64,000 nucleotides of DNA from Balneola sp. (GCA_002696035.1 NZQV01000016.1:1-64000); one strand, 5' to 3'; counted from the first letter of the stretch, positions 20,478 through 29,988 are shown. Numbers and translations: made by a program. Notes: generated by a model not told the origin, from the letters alone.

Positions 20478-21095
20478 CTATTCCAACATCGGTTGTAGTT
20501 TTTCCCACACCGTTTCCGCAATTACGCGGTGTCCTTTTGGGGTAGGATGAATCCCATCTCCCTGCATCAGATCTTCACTGCCTCCAATTTTATCCATGAT
20601 CATGGGGATAAGTGGCAAGTCGTTTTCTTCCGCCAGCTCAGGATACATGGTTTCAAACTGTTGAGTGTATTCCTGCCCCAGATTCGGTGGCACCTGCATT
20701 CCCGCCAATATGATCTCTGCATCAGGATATTTGGCTTCTACTTTATCAATGATCTGCTGAAGATTGCGTTTCGTGTCTGCCAGGTCAATTCCGCGCAGGC
20801 CATCATTTCCTCCCAGTTCCAGCACCATTATGTCAATTTCACGCTGCATCACCCAGTCGATTCTTCGTAACCCTCCGGCTGAAGTCTCTCCACTCAATCC
20901 CGCATTCACGGCTTCGTAATTCAATCCCAATGAATCTATTTTTTGCTGTATAAGCGCAGGGAATGCCTGGGATTTATCCACTCCCAATCCTGCTGTAATA
21001 CTATCTCCAAAAAAGAGGATCGTTTTAGTTTCGGCTTGTTGTCCCTGCGCCGAACTGAACAGGAAAATGGAGAAAATTAGTAATAAGAATTTCAT
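20478..21095 (-). CDS. tesA: TesA-type arylesterase / lysophospholipase
   Basis: A 205-residue periplasmic SGNH hydrolase with signal peptide (SSAQGQ). All four blocks are present: FFGDSITAGLG (Ser), GLSGETSAGG (Gly), LELGGNDGLRG (Asn) and GDGIHPTPKGH (Asp, His). TesA proteins hydrolyse thioesters, aryl esters and lysophospholipids. It is divergent from the ABC ATPase/permease pair, the same neighbourhood as E. coli tesA-ybbA-ybbP. That synteny supports the assignment and a shared lipid-related role. Confidence 0.93.
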   Translation of the reverse strand: MKFLLLIFSIFLFSSAQGQQAETKTILFFGDSITAGLGVDKSQAFPALIQQKIDSLGLNYEAVNAGLSGETSAGGLRRIDWVMQREIDIMVLELGGNDGLRGIDLADTKRNLQQIIDKVEAKYPDAEIILAGMQVPPNLGQEYTQQFETMYPELAEENDLPLIPMIMDKIGGSEDLMQGDGIHPTPKGHRVIAETVWEKLQPMLE

Positions 21096-21127
21096 AGAAA
21101 TTTTTTGTGTTTAAAGTATTTTTGTCC

Positions 21128-21205
21128 GCTCCTACGCAGAGCGTGCCGAGCGAGATTCTGGAGTTATAGATTTACTGACTTACTCCTGACGCTCTGCGTC
21201 GGAGC
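21128..21205. repeat. Inverted repeat in the tesA/ybbA divergent region
   Basis: Arms GCTCCTACGCAGAGCG (21128-21143) and CGCTCTGCGTCGGAGC (21190-21205) pair at 15 of 16 positions around a 46-base loop. No T run follows. The GC-rich arms contrast with the AT-rich surroundings and resemble REP-like dispersed palindromes rather than a terminator. It lies between two divergent starts, so it may influence both promoters. Confidence 0.6.
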
Positions 21206-21318
21206 ATATTTACTACAACTTTAATCCGATTGAATCGTAAATCTTTCTCAACATTTAAAGGAATGTTTGTGCAATAAACCGTTGTTTGTGTCGGTATCAT
21301 TCAAAACAAAAGAAGAAC

Positions 21319-22038
21319 GTGTCAAATATACTCGAAGTACATCAGCTTTACCGCAAATTTAAAAGCGGCGATAAGATCCTCACCGTGGTTGACGATATTA
21401 ATTTCTCCATCCCAAAGGGAATTTCCTGCGCTATCGTGGGACCTTCCGGTTCCGGAAAAACGACTTTGCTTGGGTTGTGTGCAGGATTGGACAGACCCAC
21501 TTCCGGTAGCATCTCTCTTAACAACATTCCTTTAAATCCCCTGAGTGAAGATGAACGGGCTGAAGTTCGGAATAAACATGTAGGATTTGTGTTCCAGACC
21601 TTCCAACTCGTGCCTACGCTTACGGCTTTGGAAAACGTGATGGTTCCACTGGAATTGCGCGGTGAAGGAACGAAAGATGTCCGCAAGCGAGCACTTTCTT
21701 TACTTGAAAGTGTAGGCCTTGGCGATCGATCCCACCATTACCCAACGCAACTTTCGGGAGGAGAACAGCAGCGAGTAGCCATCGCCCGGGCATTTATCAA
21801 TCAGCCCAAGATCTTGTTTGCGGATGAACCGACCGGAAATCTTGACACCGAAACTGGTGAATATATCGAGAAATTGATCTTTGACCTGAACGAACAGCAG
21901 GGCACTACCCTCGTTTTGGTAACACACGATCTGGAGCTGGCTAAAAAATGTGATCGCATTATCAAGCTGAAGAATGGTCAGGTTTTTGAAGACTCTCATG
22001 CGGAATCCCAACCCGAAAAGACGGTTGAATCTGTATGA
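21319..22038 (+). CDS. YbbA-like ABC transporter ATPase
   Basis: I choose the GTG at 21319 (SNILEVHQLYRKF); the longer frame from a TTG lacks family character. The 239-residue ATPase has Walker A GPSGSGKTT, Q-loop VFQTFQLVP, signature LSGGEQQRVAIARA, Walker B ILFADEPTGNLD and switch VTHDLELA. It belongs to the LolD/MacB/FtsE-like group working with FtsX permeases. Its stop overlaps the permease start (ATGA), so the pair is translationally coupled. In E. coli the equivalent YbbA-YbbP pair sits next to TesA; its substrate is unsettled. Confidence 0.93.
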   Translation: MSNILEVHQLYRKFKSGDKILTVVDDINFSIPKGISCAIVGPSGSGKTTLLGLCAGLDRPTSGSISLNNIPLNPLSEDERAEVRNKHVGFVFQTFQLVPTLTALENVMVPLELRGEGTKDVRKRALSLLESVGLGDRSHHYPTQLSGGEQQRVAIARAFINQPKILFADEPTGNLDTETGEYIEKLIFDLNEQQGTTLVLVTHDLELAKKCDRIIKLKNGQVFEDSHAESQPEKTVESV

Positions 22039-24590
22039 GCAAGCAATCCAATTCGTGGCTGTGGACCTTCAAAATGGCCTGGCGCGATTCCCGATCCAAC
22101 CGTTCGAAACTATTTTTATTTATGGCGGCCATCATCGTTGGTGTTGCCGCCCAGGTTGCCATTACTTCCTTCCGGGCGAATCTTAACGAAAGCATAGAGA
22201 GTCAGGCTAAGGAACTGCTTGGAGCCGATCTTGAGGTTGAACGAAATGCTCCCCTTCAGGAGGAAGTACAGGCTGTTTTAGATTCCTTAGGTGGAGATGT
22301 TTCTACCGCTTTGGAATTCAACTCAATGGCCCTTTTTCCAAAAAATGGGAATACACGGCTTTCACAGATCTCAGCCATCGAAGGGGATTTTCCTTTCTAT
22401 GGAGATCTGATCACCGAGCCGGCATCAGCAGCCAAAGACTTTCAACAAAAAGGAACAGCGCTTGTTGATGAACCGGTAATGCGGCTTTTTGAACTGGAAC
22501 CCGGCGATTCCGTTAAGATCGGACAGGTTACATACGAGATCGGCGGAACGCTTATCGAGATACCCGGACAGCCCGTGGCGGCTTCTTTTTTCGGACCAAG
22601 GATCTTCATCCCAAAAGCCAACGTGGAAGAAACAGGATTGCTGCAGCGAGGAAGCCGGCTTGAATACGTCTCATGGCATAAATTTCCCGAAGGCACCGAT
22701 ATGGCCTATGTGGATGACCGGCTCGATCAGCTTCGCGATGATCAGGGATTACGCTTTGGTTACGATACCGTAGAGGAGCGAGAGGAAGAAGTCGGCGAAG
22801 CCATTCTCTACCTCTCCAATTTCCTGAATTTGATCGGTTTTATTGCTTTGCTGCTGGGTGGAATTGGCGTTGCCAGCTCCATTTTTGTCTACATCCGTCA
22901 AAAAATAAACACGGTTGCAGTATTACGTTGTGTAGGCGTTTCCTCTAATCAGGCGTTAATGATCTACCTGATACAGGCCGTAGCTATGGGACTCACCGGT
23001 TCTGTTCTTGGAGCCATATTGGGCTCTGCCATACAGTTTTATTTACCAGTTTTAGTTCAGGACTTCCTCCCGGTAGATATTGAATTATTTATTTCATGGG
23101 CGTCCATTGCCATCGGAATTGGTACCGGACTTGTCATTTCGATCTTATTTGCCCTGTTCCCATTATTAGCTGTTAAGAAAATTTCGCCACTGTATTCATT
23201 GAGAAGCATCAATATTAACCTGACCGAGCTCCTTACCGCCAACACTAAGATCATTCTTTCTGCAGTATTGCTGATCTTTATTACTGGCTATGCCTGGCTC
23301 ATGATCGGTGAACTCTTGCCTGCCCTTTGGTTTACACTGGGTTTGGTAGCCTGTCTTGGACTCCTTACCGGATTTGCAAAACTCATCATGAAAGGCTCTA
23401 GAAAATTTCTGCGCGCCGGATTTTCATATGAATTACGTCAGGGCCTGGCCAATTTGTACCGACCGAACAATCAAACCACTACACTTTTACTCACATTTGG
23501 GTTAGGTGTAACCATGATCAGCTCGCTCTACCTAACCCAGGATATGCTGCTCGACCAAATTGACTTTGGTAATCAGCGTGATCTTCCGAATCTTGCATTG
23601 TACGACATTCAATACGATCAAAATGATGGCGTAAATGAGATCATCACCTCCAACGGACACGAGATCCTCCAGAATGTGCCCATCGTCACTATGCGCATTC
23701 AATCCATTAACGGGATGAATGCGGAGCAGCTCCGGGCAGATACCACCCAGGATGTAAGTGGATGGGCGCTTAATCGCGAATACCGATCTACTTACCGCGA
23801 CAGCCTGTTGCCCTCCGAAGAGCTGGTATTGGGAGAATGGATCGGCGAGGCAGATGGATTCAATGAGATCGTCCCCGTGTCCATTGAACACGACCAAATG
23901 GACAATCTCGATGCTTCTTTAGGAGATACTTTAACCTGGGACGTGCAGGGAATTCCGATCCAAACTTATATTGCAAGCACGCGCCGGGTGAAATGGGATC
24001 AGCCTTCACCAAATTTCTTTGTGGTATTTCCGGCAGGAGTTCTGGAAAATGCACCTCAGTTTTTTGCCACCACCATCAACACCGAAGACCGGGAAGCCTC
24101 CCTCAGACTTCAGCAGGAACTGGTTCAGCAGTACCCAAATGTCTCTGCCATAGACGTGGGATTGGTAGTTCAAACCGTTCGTAATTTCCTGGATAAAGTA
24201 ACTTTTGTGATTCAGTTCATTGGCCTGTTCAGCATTATCACCGGGTTGATCGTACTAGCAGGATCGGCTGCAACTTCCCGATTTCAACGAATACGTGAGG
24301 CTGTTTTGCTGAGGACACTTGGCGCTGCTAAAAAACAGGTCATCAAGATACAGGTGATCGAATATGCTTTACTTGGGATCATGGCTTCCATCACTGGACT
24401 TATTCTCTCCCTTGGCGCCAGCGTACTGATCGGCTACTTCTATTTTGAGATCGAATTCGTGCCGAATTTTTACATCATCGGAGTCGAGATCCTGATCCTG
24501 ACAGCACTGGTTCTCCTTATTGGGTTACTGAATACACGAGGTGTTCACAATAAACCACCCCTTGAGGTTTTACGAGCTGAGGTAGCATGA
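22035..24590 (+). CDS. YbbP-like FtsX-family ABC permease
   Basis: An 851-residue permease with the long two-domain YbbP architecture. The first helix is near residues 25-45 and is followed by a periplasmic MacB-like domain. A first FtsX helix group lies at ~260-400 (LIGFIALLLGGIGVASSIFV). There is a middle pair near 420-450, a second periplasmic domain, and a final FtsX group at ~715-845. It pairs with the overlapping ATPase gene. Proposed roles in the family include moving lipids or hydrophobic compounds across the envelope. The neighbouring TesA lipase supports that idea but does not prove it. Confidence 0.92.
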   Translation: MSKQSNSWLWTFKMAWRDSRSNRSKLFLFMAAIIVGVAAQVAITSFRANLNESIESQAKELLGADLEVERNAPLQEEVQAVLDSLGGDVSTALEFNSMALFPKNGNTRLSQISAIEGDFPFYGDLITEPASAAKDFQQKGTALVDEPVMRLFELEPGDSVKIGQVTYEIGGTLIEIPGQPVAASFFGPRIFIPKANVEETGLLQRGSRLEYVSWHKFPEGTDMAYVDDRLDQLRDDQGLRFGYDTVEEREEEVGEAILYLSNFLNLIGFIALLLGGIGVASSIFVYIRQKINTVAVLRCVGVSSNQALMIYLIQAVAMGLTGSVLGAILGSAIQFYLPVLVQDFLPVDIELFISWASIAIGIGTGLVISILFALFPLLAVKKISPLYSLRSININLTELLTANTKIILSAVLLIFITGYAWLMIGELLPALWFTLGLVACLGLLTGFAKLIMKGSRKFLRAGFSYELRQGLANLYRPNNQTTTLLLTFGLGVTMISSLYLTQDMLLDQIDFGNQRDLPNLALYDIQYDQNDGVNEIITSNGHEILQNVPIVTMRIQSINGMNAEQLRADTTQDVSGWALNREYRSTYRDSLLPSEELVLGEWIGEADGFNEIVPVSIEHDQMDNLDASLGDTLTWDVQGIPIQTYIASTRRVKWDQPSPNFFVVFPAGVLENAPQFFATTINTEDREASLRLQQELVQQYPNVSAIDVGLVVQTVRNFLDKVTFVIQFIGLFSIITGLIVLAGSAATSRFQRIREAVLLRTLGAAKKQVIKIQVIEYALLGIMASITGLILSLGASVLIGYFYFEIEFVPNFYIIGVEILILTALVLLIGLLNTRGVHNKPPLEVLRAEVA

Positions 24591-24637
24591 TTTAATTAGT
24601 CTGTCACGATTTATTTACATTCTATTGGAGGAAAATT

Positions 24638-24880
24638 ATGAAAGCTATAGAATTAAAAGCGAAAACAGACGAACAAGGATCTCTCAAAATAGATCATCAG
24701 GTTGGGGTAAAAGATCAGGAAGTAAGGGTTTTAGTTTTGATCGACGACCAAAACTTTTCTGATAAAGAACAAGAGGAAGAATGGGTTCGAAATATTGCAA
24801 ACAACCCATCTTTCGATTTTCTAAACGATCCTGCCGAAGAAGTTTATTCCATTAAAGATGGCAAGCCAATCGATGATTAA
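24638..24880 (+). CDS. Antitoxin of a PemK/MazF-type pair
   Basis: An 80-residue protein with an N-terminal beta segment (MKAIELKAKTDEQGSLKI) like small DNA-binding antitoxins and an acidic C-terminal tail (DFLNDPAEEVYSIKDGK) typical of the toxin-wrapping part. An unusually good Shine-Dalgarno (GGAGG) stands 10 bases before the ATG. The toxin frame begins inside its 3' end, the standard overlap for such pairs. The toxin is frameshifted, so this antitoxin now appears to be an orphan. Confidence 0.8.
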   Translation: MKAIELKAKTDEQGSLKIDHQVGVKDQEVRVLVLIDDQNFSDKEQEEEWVRNIANNPSFDFLNDPAEEVYSIKDGKPIDD

Positions 24881-25224
24881 GCACTCAATTGTTCTTGTGC
24901 CCTTTCCTTTTGATGATTTTTCTTCCACTAAAGTAAGACCAGCTCTTTGCTTAACGAATTCCATCGGCAAATTCGATCATATTATTATAGCATTCATATC
25001 GAGTAAAATTCCCATAAACTAAAGATATTTCGGAAAGTGATATCTTAATCGAAAAGAGCACAGAAATTTGGCAGGAAACCGGCCTCCATGTCGATTCAAT
25101 AATACGCCTTCATAAAATTGTTACCATCCCAAAATCACTGATCAAAAGAAAATTGGGGATAGCAAATAATGAGCTTAAAGAGGCAACACGAACAAAATTA
25201 AAAGCTCTGTTTGATCTGTATTAA
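24873..25224 (+). pseudogene. Frameshifted PemK/MazF-family toxin
   Basis: Frame one encodes MIKHSIVLVPFPFDDFSS..KVRPALCLTN..., the N-terminal signature of PemK/MazF endoribonucleases, but hits TAA at 25020 after FISSKIPIN. One base over, the frame continues with DISESDILIEKS...VTIPKSLIKRKLG...LFDLY and a proper stop at 25222. Joining the halves gives ~117 residues, normal for the family. A single-base change near 25019 has therefore inactivated the toxin, unless recoding or a sequencing error is involved. A start at 24858 is also possible. Confidence 0.82.
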
Positions 25225-25277
25225 TATTTGCTCAGCACTCTATTCTGCATTAACCTTAGGCAAAAATAAACCACACT

Positions 25278-26378
25278 ATGGTTAAAAAGATCACAAAACG
25301 ACTTCCGGTCCCTCATTTCCTAAAACACCGCAGAACTTCCAAGAAACCAGGTCAGGCGCCGGGTACACTGCATTTCACCGGAGAAAAACGGCTCGAAAAT
25401 ATCACTATGCACCTCTACGATTATGATGTAGAGCAACTTGGAGAATATGACATCACCGAAATTGAAGAGAGCAAACCGTACCTGGAATCTCCCTCCAAAA
25501 CCTGGATCAATGTTTGTGGTCTGCATGATGTGGAAAGGTTAAAGCACATTTGGAATTATTTTGAGCTTCATCCACTCATTCAGGAAGATATCATCAATAC
25601 CAATCAGCGGGCCAAGATCGAGCAATATCCCGAGCATATGTTTTTTGTACTTCGCATGATGAGCTTTAAAGAGGATACCGGAGACCTGAATGTGGGGCAA
25701 GTCAGTATCGTGCTTTCCAAAAACAGCGTTTTATCGTTTCAGGAAGATGATTTTCCCATTTTTGATCCAGTGCTGCACAGACTCCGAAACAACGCACCGA
25801 GGCTCAGAAAAGAAGACCCGGATTATCTCGCCTATGCGCTTATCGATACTATTGTAGATCACTATTTCAAGGTAATGGAAAAATTCGGGGATGAAATTGA
25901 GGCCCTGGAAGATAAAATACTGGAAGGGTTTGATGATGATATCCCTCAACATATTCACGCCCTACGCCGAAAACTCATCTATTTCAGAAAAGCACTCTGG
26001 CCGCTGCGTGACAATTTGAACACCTTGCTTCGGGAAGAATCACATTTAGTGAATGAGGAAAACAAGATCTACTTCCGCGATGTGTATGATCACGTGGTGC
26101 AGATCATCGACGGTGTGGAAAATTACCGGGATATGATCCTGGGTATGCTGGACATGTATATGAGTCAGGTAAGCAACAAAATGAATGAGGTTATGAAAGT
26201 GCTGACCATCATTGCCACCATATTTATTCCACTGACCTTTGTTGCCGGTATTTACGGAATGAATTTTGAGTACATGCCCGAACTCTCTGTTCCCTGGGCG
26301 TATCCTGCGGTGTGGGGGTTTATGATCATCGCCACACTTGGCATGATCTATTATTTCAGGAAAAGAAAGTGGTTATAA
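25278..26378 (+). CDS. corA: CorA-family magnesium/cobalt transporter
   Basis: A 366-residue CorA channel subunit. The large N-terminal cytoplasmic domain includes a long helix region (~180-300) that forms the funnel. Two C-terminal membrane helices follow (~305-325 and 338-358). The YGMNFEYMPEL loop between them carries the GMN selectivity signature, and the tail is basic (YFRKRKWL). These features are complete. The family imports Mg2+ and sometimes Co2+ or Ni2+. It is monocistronic and converges with a CMD gene after 9 bp. Confidence 0.96.
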   Translation: MVKKITKRLPVPHFLKHRRTSKKPGQAPGTLHFTGEKRLENITMHLYDYDVEQLGEYDITEIEESKPYLESPSKTWINVCGLHDVERLKHIWNYFELHPLIQEDIINTNQRAKIEQYPEHMFFVLRMMSFKEDTGDLNVGQVSIVLSKNSVLSFQEDDFPIFDPVLHRLRNNAPRLRKEDPDYLAYALIDTIVDHYFKVMEKFGDEIEALEDKILEGFDDDIPQHIHALRRKLIYFRKALWPLRDNLNTLLREESHLVNEENKIYFRDVYDHVVQIIDGVENYRDMILGMLDMYMSQVSNKMNEVMKVLTIIATIFIPLTFVAGIYGMNFEYMPELSVPWAYPAVWGFMIIATLGMIYYFRKRKWL

Positions 26379-26387
26379 CCGCCTGAA

Positions 26388-26756
26388 TTATTCTGCGTTC
26401 AGAGTTCCTTCCTCTTCCAAAAACTCAAGCGTTTCCGTGGCATGACGTAAATGCGGGATCACGATACTTCCACCTACTGTCAGCGCAACATTAAGCGCAT
26501 CCACGATCTCCGCTTTGGTTGAACCACTTTTGGCACATTGTTCCAGGTGATAATCTATACAGTCGTTACATCTTAAAACAGCTGAGGCTACCAGTCCCAA
26601 TAACTCCTTGGTTTGAGTGGGAAGCGCTCCATCGCGGTAGGTATTGGTGTCCATATTAAAAAAGCGCTTGATACCCAGGTGATCCAGGTCCATCACTTTC
26701 TCATTTTGGACTTCACGTTCTTCTCTGAATTGCTGTAATCGGTTTTTTGCTGGCAT
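26388..26756 (-). CDS. Carboxymuconolactone-decarboxylase/AhpD-like protein
   Basis: A 122-residue all-helical CMD-domain protein. The redox motif CNDCIDYH near residue 62 matches the AhpD-like CxxC-x3-H signature of alkylhydroperoxidase-type proteins, so a thiol-based peroxide defence role is likelier than muconolactone decarboxylation. The rest fits the fold (LLGLVASAVLRC, EIVDALNVALTVGG). It is a single gene next to a repeat-bearing intergenic region. Confidence 0.9.
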   Translation of the reverse strand: MPAKNRLQQFREEREVQNEKVMDLDHLGIKRFFNMDTNTYRDGALPTQTKELLGLVASAVLRCNDCIDYHLEQCAKSGSTKAEIVDALNVALTVGGSIVIPHLRHATETLEFLEEEGTLNAE

Positions 26757-27117
26757 AATTGGATTGGTTTAATTGCCTCTAATAAATCTCGAAAGCTCAA
26801 AATAGGGAGTTTTTGCCGGATTGGTGGATTAATTTGTAACTACTTACGACCCTCCCCGCAAGTAACAGCAAGCTGTTCTTGCTGTCCCTCCAAAGGGACA
26901 CAGGTTCTAAATTTTAGCAGTATTGTTGAACTAAAACTAGAATTGTTTACGGTGGCACGAACCTATCTCTCTTTGGAGAGAGACCGATTTCAGCTTTGCT
27001 GGAAATCAGAGAGAGGACAGTGCTGTAACTGACAAAATTTTTAATTCCACCTATTCTCATTTTGAATCCACATACACTTGATTATCTTTTTGGGGCTTGG
27101 AGATTAAGTAGCAAATC
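26757..27117. other. Intergenic region carrying dispersed-repeat copy A
   Basis: This 361-bp divergent region contains no supported gene. About half of it (26844-27025) is the first copy of the structured dispersed repeat. The remaining AT-rich flanks must hold the two promoters. Confidence 0.7.
26844..27025 (+). repeat. Structured dispersed repeat, copy A
   Basis: Order of parts: CCCTCCCCGC..., hairpin TGTCCCTCCAAAGGGACA (26883-26900), AGGTTCT, a ~50-base variable core, GAACCTAT, hairpin TCTCTCTTTGGAGAGA, then GACCGATTTCAGCTTTGCTG and GAGAGAGGACAGTG. AGGTTC and GAACCT can pair and close the core. Copies B and C at 49.8 and 50.9 kb have the same order on the minus strand. The core length differs from the other copies so any reading frame is not kept, which favours a DNA or RNA element over a protein. 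Confidence 0.85.
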
Positions 27118-28617
27118 ATGTTCTGGAATAAAAAGAATTCGAAACATAGACTGGTGGTAGTTGGAGATAGTCTTTCCCAGGGCTTCAACAATGGAGGGGT
27201 ATATCGTACGGATATGAACTTTCCAGCTATGCTTCACCGGTGTTTTGATCCCAAACCCGATTTCGATCAGCCACTTTTTACTGCTCAGGCCGGAATCCCT
27301 CTAAATATTGAAGTCTTGGTTCGGGGGCTTTCCGAAGAATTTGGTGATGGTATTGAATGGAATGAAGTATTGCCGGCAGCCACACACATGGTTAAAACGC
27401 TGAAGCGTATCAAAAAATACTGGGAAGGCGGTTTTAAAGACCTTTCTGTTGATCGATCTGCCCCTTATCACAACCAATCGGTCTGGGGCTTTAATATCAG
27501 CGATTCATGGAAAGTGAATGAGGAAAACAGCAGAGAGTATATCAACAATAACCGGGAACAGTTTACGGTATTCAATATGCTTCCCGAACATGCTAAATTC
27601 ACAACAGCCCGGCTCGTCCTCAACCCATCACTACAAAAAGAATATCAGACTCGTACCCAATTCGATAACGCAAAAACTTTGGCTGACGATGGGGGAATTG
27701 AAAACCTGATCGTTTGTCTGGGGCACAATAACATGATCGCCACGGTAACCGATCTGAAGCTGATATGGACGGAAGAAGATGACCTGGAAGTTTTCCCCGG
27801 ACAACGAAAACACACCGTTTACCGACCGGAGCATTTTGAGCAGCAATACCGTAAAATGGCTGAAAAGGTAAAGAAACTTGGAGCTGAAAGGGTTTTTGTA
27901 CCGACACTGCCCTATGTAACCATTCCCCCCGTGATGCGAGGTGTGAATTCAGACCTTTCAAGTAAGCGTCTTGGGTATTTCGATTATTACACGCGTTTCT
28001 GGATCTGGGATGAGGATTTTCATCCCGACAAACATCCCCATCTTACCAAAGATGAAGCCATTCAGCTGGATCTGACTATGGACGAGTATAATGCCATCAT
28101 CAAAAAAGTAGCCGATGAAAATGGCTGGCACGTGGTTCCTATTGCAAAAAACGTAGCCGGAATGGCACGGCGCAGATTAGGCGGCGAGTTGGTTCGGGAT
28201 TTTCCTAAAGGGCTCGCCGACGCGCTCAAATCTCATGAAAGCACATCACACTTAGTTGATGAACAGGGCGATGTAAACCTATCTACCGATTTCATCCGAC
28301 TGAATGACGAAGGTAAACTCTACAAGGGAGGTATTTTCAGTTTAGATGGCCTTCACCCTACAACTATTGGCTATGGTTTGATGGCCAACGTATATCTGAA
28401 AACAATGGCCCGGGCTGGAGTAAATTTTCAGCATTCTATAAACTGGGAAGAAGTGGTTCGGGAAGATACGCTCATCAGCAACCCACCTAAATTACTGGCA
28501 GAACTCCGGGTAGTACTGCGCTTCCTTGCCATGAATCATCAGGAAAAAATGTTCAACATCAGCAAAAATGTATTGAGCCAGGTGCTGGAATTGGTCTCCC
28601 CTCGTCATCAGCAATAG
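27118..28617 (+). CDS. Large cytoplasmic-type SGNH hydrolase
   Basis: A 499-residue protein without a signal peptide. SGNH blocks are spread widely: VVVGDSLSQGF at residue ~13 (Ser), LIVCLGHNNMI near 200 (block III-like Asn), and DGLHPTTIGYG near 413 (Asp/His). The ~200-residue insertions between blocks are far larger than in TesA-type enzymes. No specific substrate is known to me for this arrangement. It is transcribed divergently from the CMD gene and is probably a single-gene unit. Confidence 0.82.
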   Translation: MFWNKKNSKHRLVVVGDSLSQGFNNGGVYRTDMNFPAMLHRCFDPKPDFDQPLFTAQAGIPLNIEVLVRGLSEEFGDGIEWNEVLPAATHMVKTLKRIKKYWEGGFKDLSVDRSAPYHNQSVWGFNISDSWKVNEENSREYINNNREQFTVFNMLPEHAKFTTARLVLNPSLQKEYQTRTQFDNAKTLADDGGIENLIVCLGHNNMIATVTDLKLIWTEEDDLEVFPGQRKHTVYRPEHFEQQYRKMAEKVKKLGAERVFVPTLPYVTIPPVMRGVNSDLSSKRLGYFDYYTRFWIWDEDFHPDKHPHLTKDEAIQLDLTMDEYNAIIKKVADENGWHVVPIAKNVAGMARRRLGGELVRDFPKGLADALKSHESTSHLVDEQGDVNLSTDFIRLNDEGKLYKGGIFSLDGLHPTTIGYGLMANVYLKTMARAGVNFQHSINWEEVVREDTLISNPPKLLAELRVVLRFLAMNHQEKMFNISKNVLSQVLELVSPRHQQ

Positions 28618-28696
28618 CCTGCCCTTCTTTAGTTTACAACCGGCTGCCCCTGCTCATCAGCTGAGTGAAGTTTATTTAGATTTATTCCATATAAGT

Positions 28697-28739
28697 TTTG
28701 ACTCCGCTTAAAATCCTCCTTAACTTAGAATTGTTCTAA
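28697..28739 (+). promoter_or_regulatory. Promoter overlapped by a Fur-like palindrome
   Basis: TTTG at 28697 and TAACTTAG at 28721 (20-base spacer) resemble the Bacteroidota -33/-7 promoter with one mismatch. The palindrome TTAGAATTGTTCTAA (28725-28739, 6+3+6) starts within the -7 element and covers the expected start point, as expected for a repressor site. Its sequence is close to the TTAGAATnATTCTAA type bound by Fur-family iron regulators. The imelysin/FecA content downstream makes iron repression the natural reading, but it is inferred. Confidence 0.6.
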
Positions 28740-28777
28740 ATAAAAATAACAACCAAAATCTTAGTTATATCCTTCTC

Positions 28778-29971
28778 ATGAGGCTTTCTAAAATAGTATT
28801 ACTCCCACTTTTAGCTGTTGCACTAATTTCTTGTGATAATAATAATGATCCTACTGTAGAACCTCCTTCAACCTATGAGTTTTCCCGAAACGGAGAATCT
28901 TCAGTTTCTTTTACCGGGCAAACCACCCGTATCCAAATGGCTGCTGAATTGACTTTCGCCATGATGGATTTTGATAATTCTACTGAAGAATCACTTCTAA
29001 ACATGTACCGGAATGAAGGCACGGATCCTTTTGATAGCGCTGATCTAAACGAAGCCACTAAAAACATTAAAGGTAAAGTAGCTGCTTCCACAGATTATTT
29101 TTCTTCCAACTCCCAGCTTAGTGCTGAGATCAAAAATCAGTTTGAAAACTGGCTTGTTGCCCAGGTTGAAGAAGTTTACCCAAATGAAAACATGGTTGCC
29201 GCTCCTGGTCAACCCGGACAAATTGCAGATGGTGAAGACGTACGCTACGTGAACGGAAAAGGATTCGAATACAACCAAATGGTAGGCAAAAGCCTCATCG
29301 GAGCCCTGATGGCTGACCAAATGCTGAACAACTACCTCAGCACTTCTGTGTTAGATGCCGGAACTAATCGCGAGGACAACAACGATGGCACTCTGGCTGA
29401 AGGTTCTAACTACACCAATATGGAACACAAGTGGGACGAAGCTTACGGATACTTATTCGGTAATGCTGACAATCCCGCTAACCCAACTTTTGGGGAAGGA
29501 AACGGATTCTTAAATACCTACTTAGGTCGCGTTGATGGCGATGAAGACTTTGCAGGAATTGCGCAGGAAACATACGAAGCTTTCATCTTGGGACGAGCCG
29601 CTATTGAAGCCGGTGCCTATGATGTACGCGACGAGCAGGCTCAGATCATCCGTGAAAATATTTCTACCGTAATTGCAGTGCGTGCCATATACTATCTACA
29701 ATCCGGAAAAAATGGTCTGGACCAATCCACACCTGATTATGGAGCTGCTTTCCATGACCTTTCTGAAGCCTATGGGTTCATGTACAGCCTGAAGTTTAGC
29801 CGTGTTCCAAATTCCGACAGCCCTTATCTTACTGCTCAGGATATTGATGAAATGCTGGCTCAATTAACCGCCGGAGAAGGACTCTGGGACGTAGAAACAA
29901 GTTTATTAGACGAAATGTCTGAAACGATTGCGGCACAATTTGATTTCACAGTAGAGCAGGCCGCTAACTAA
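28778..29971 (+). CDS. DUF4856 lipoprotein of the iron cluster
   Basis: A 397-residue lipoprotein (lipobox ALISC) matching DUF4856, a family usually found next to imelysins in Bacteroidota. Internal pattern: YEFSRNGESSVSFTGQTTR at the N-terminus, then mostly helical with GKSLIGALMADQMLNNYLS, HKWDEAYGYLFG and ALGRAAIEAG-like repeats, suggesting two related helical bundles as in imelysin. It is probably a surface or periplasmic iron- or haem-related binding protein; no enzyme motif is visible. First gene after the Fur-like site. Confidence 0.88.
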   Translation: MRLSKIVLLPLLAVALISCDNNNDPTVEPPSTYEFSRNGESSVSFTGQTTRIQMAAELTFAMMDFDNSTEESLLNMYRNEGTDPFDSADLNEATKNIKGKVAASTDYFSSNSQLSAEIKNQFENWLVAQVEEVYPNENMVAAPGQPGQIADGEDVRYVNGKGFEYNQMVGKSLIGALMADQMLNNYLSTSVLDAGTNREDNNDGTLAEGSNYTNMEHKWDEAYGYLFGNADNPANPTFGEGNGFLNTYLGRVDGDEDFAGIAQETYEAFILGRAAIEAGAYDVRDEQAQIIRENISTVIAVRAIYYLQSGKNGLDQSTPDYGAAFHDLSEAYGFMYSLKFSRVPNSDSPYLTAQDIDEMLAQLTAGEGLWDVETSLLDEMSETIAAQFDFTVEQAAN

Positions 29972-29988
29972 ATTACTTTTTCACTCTG

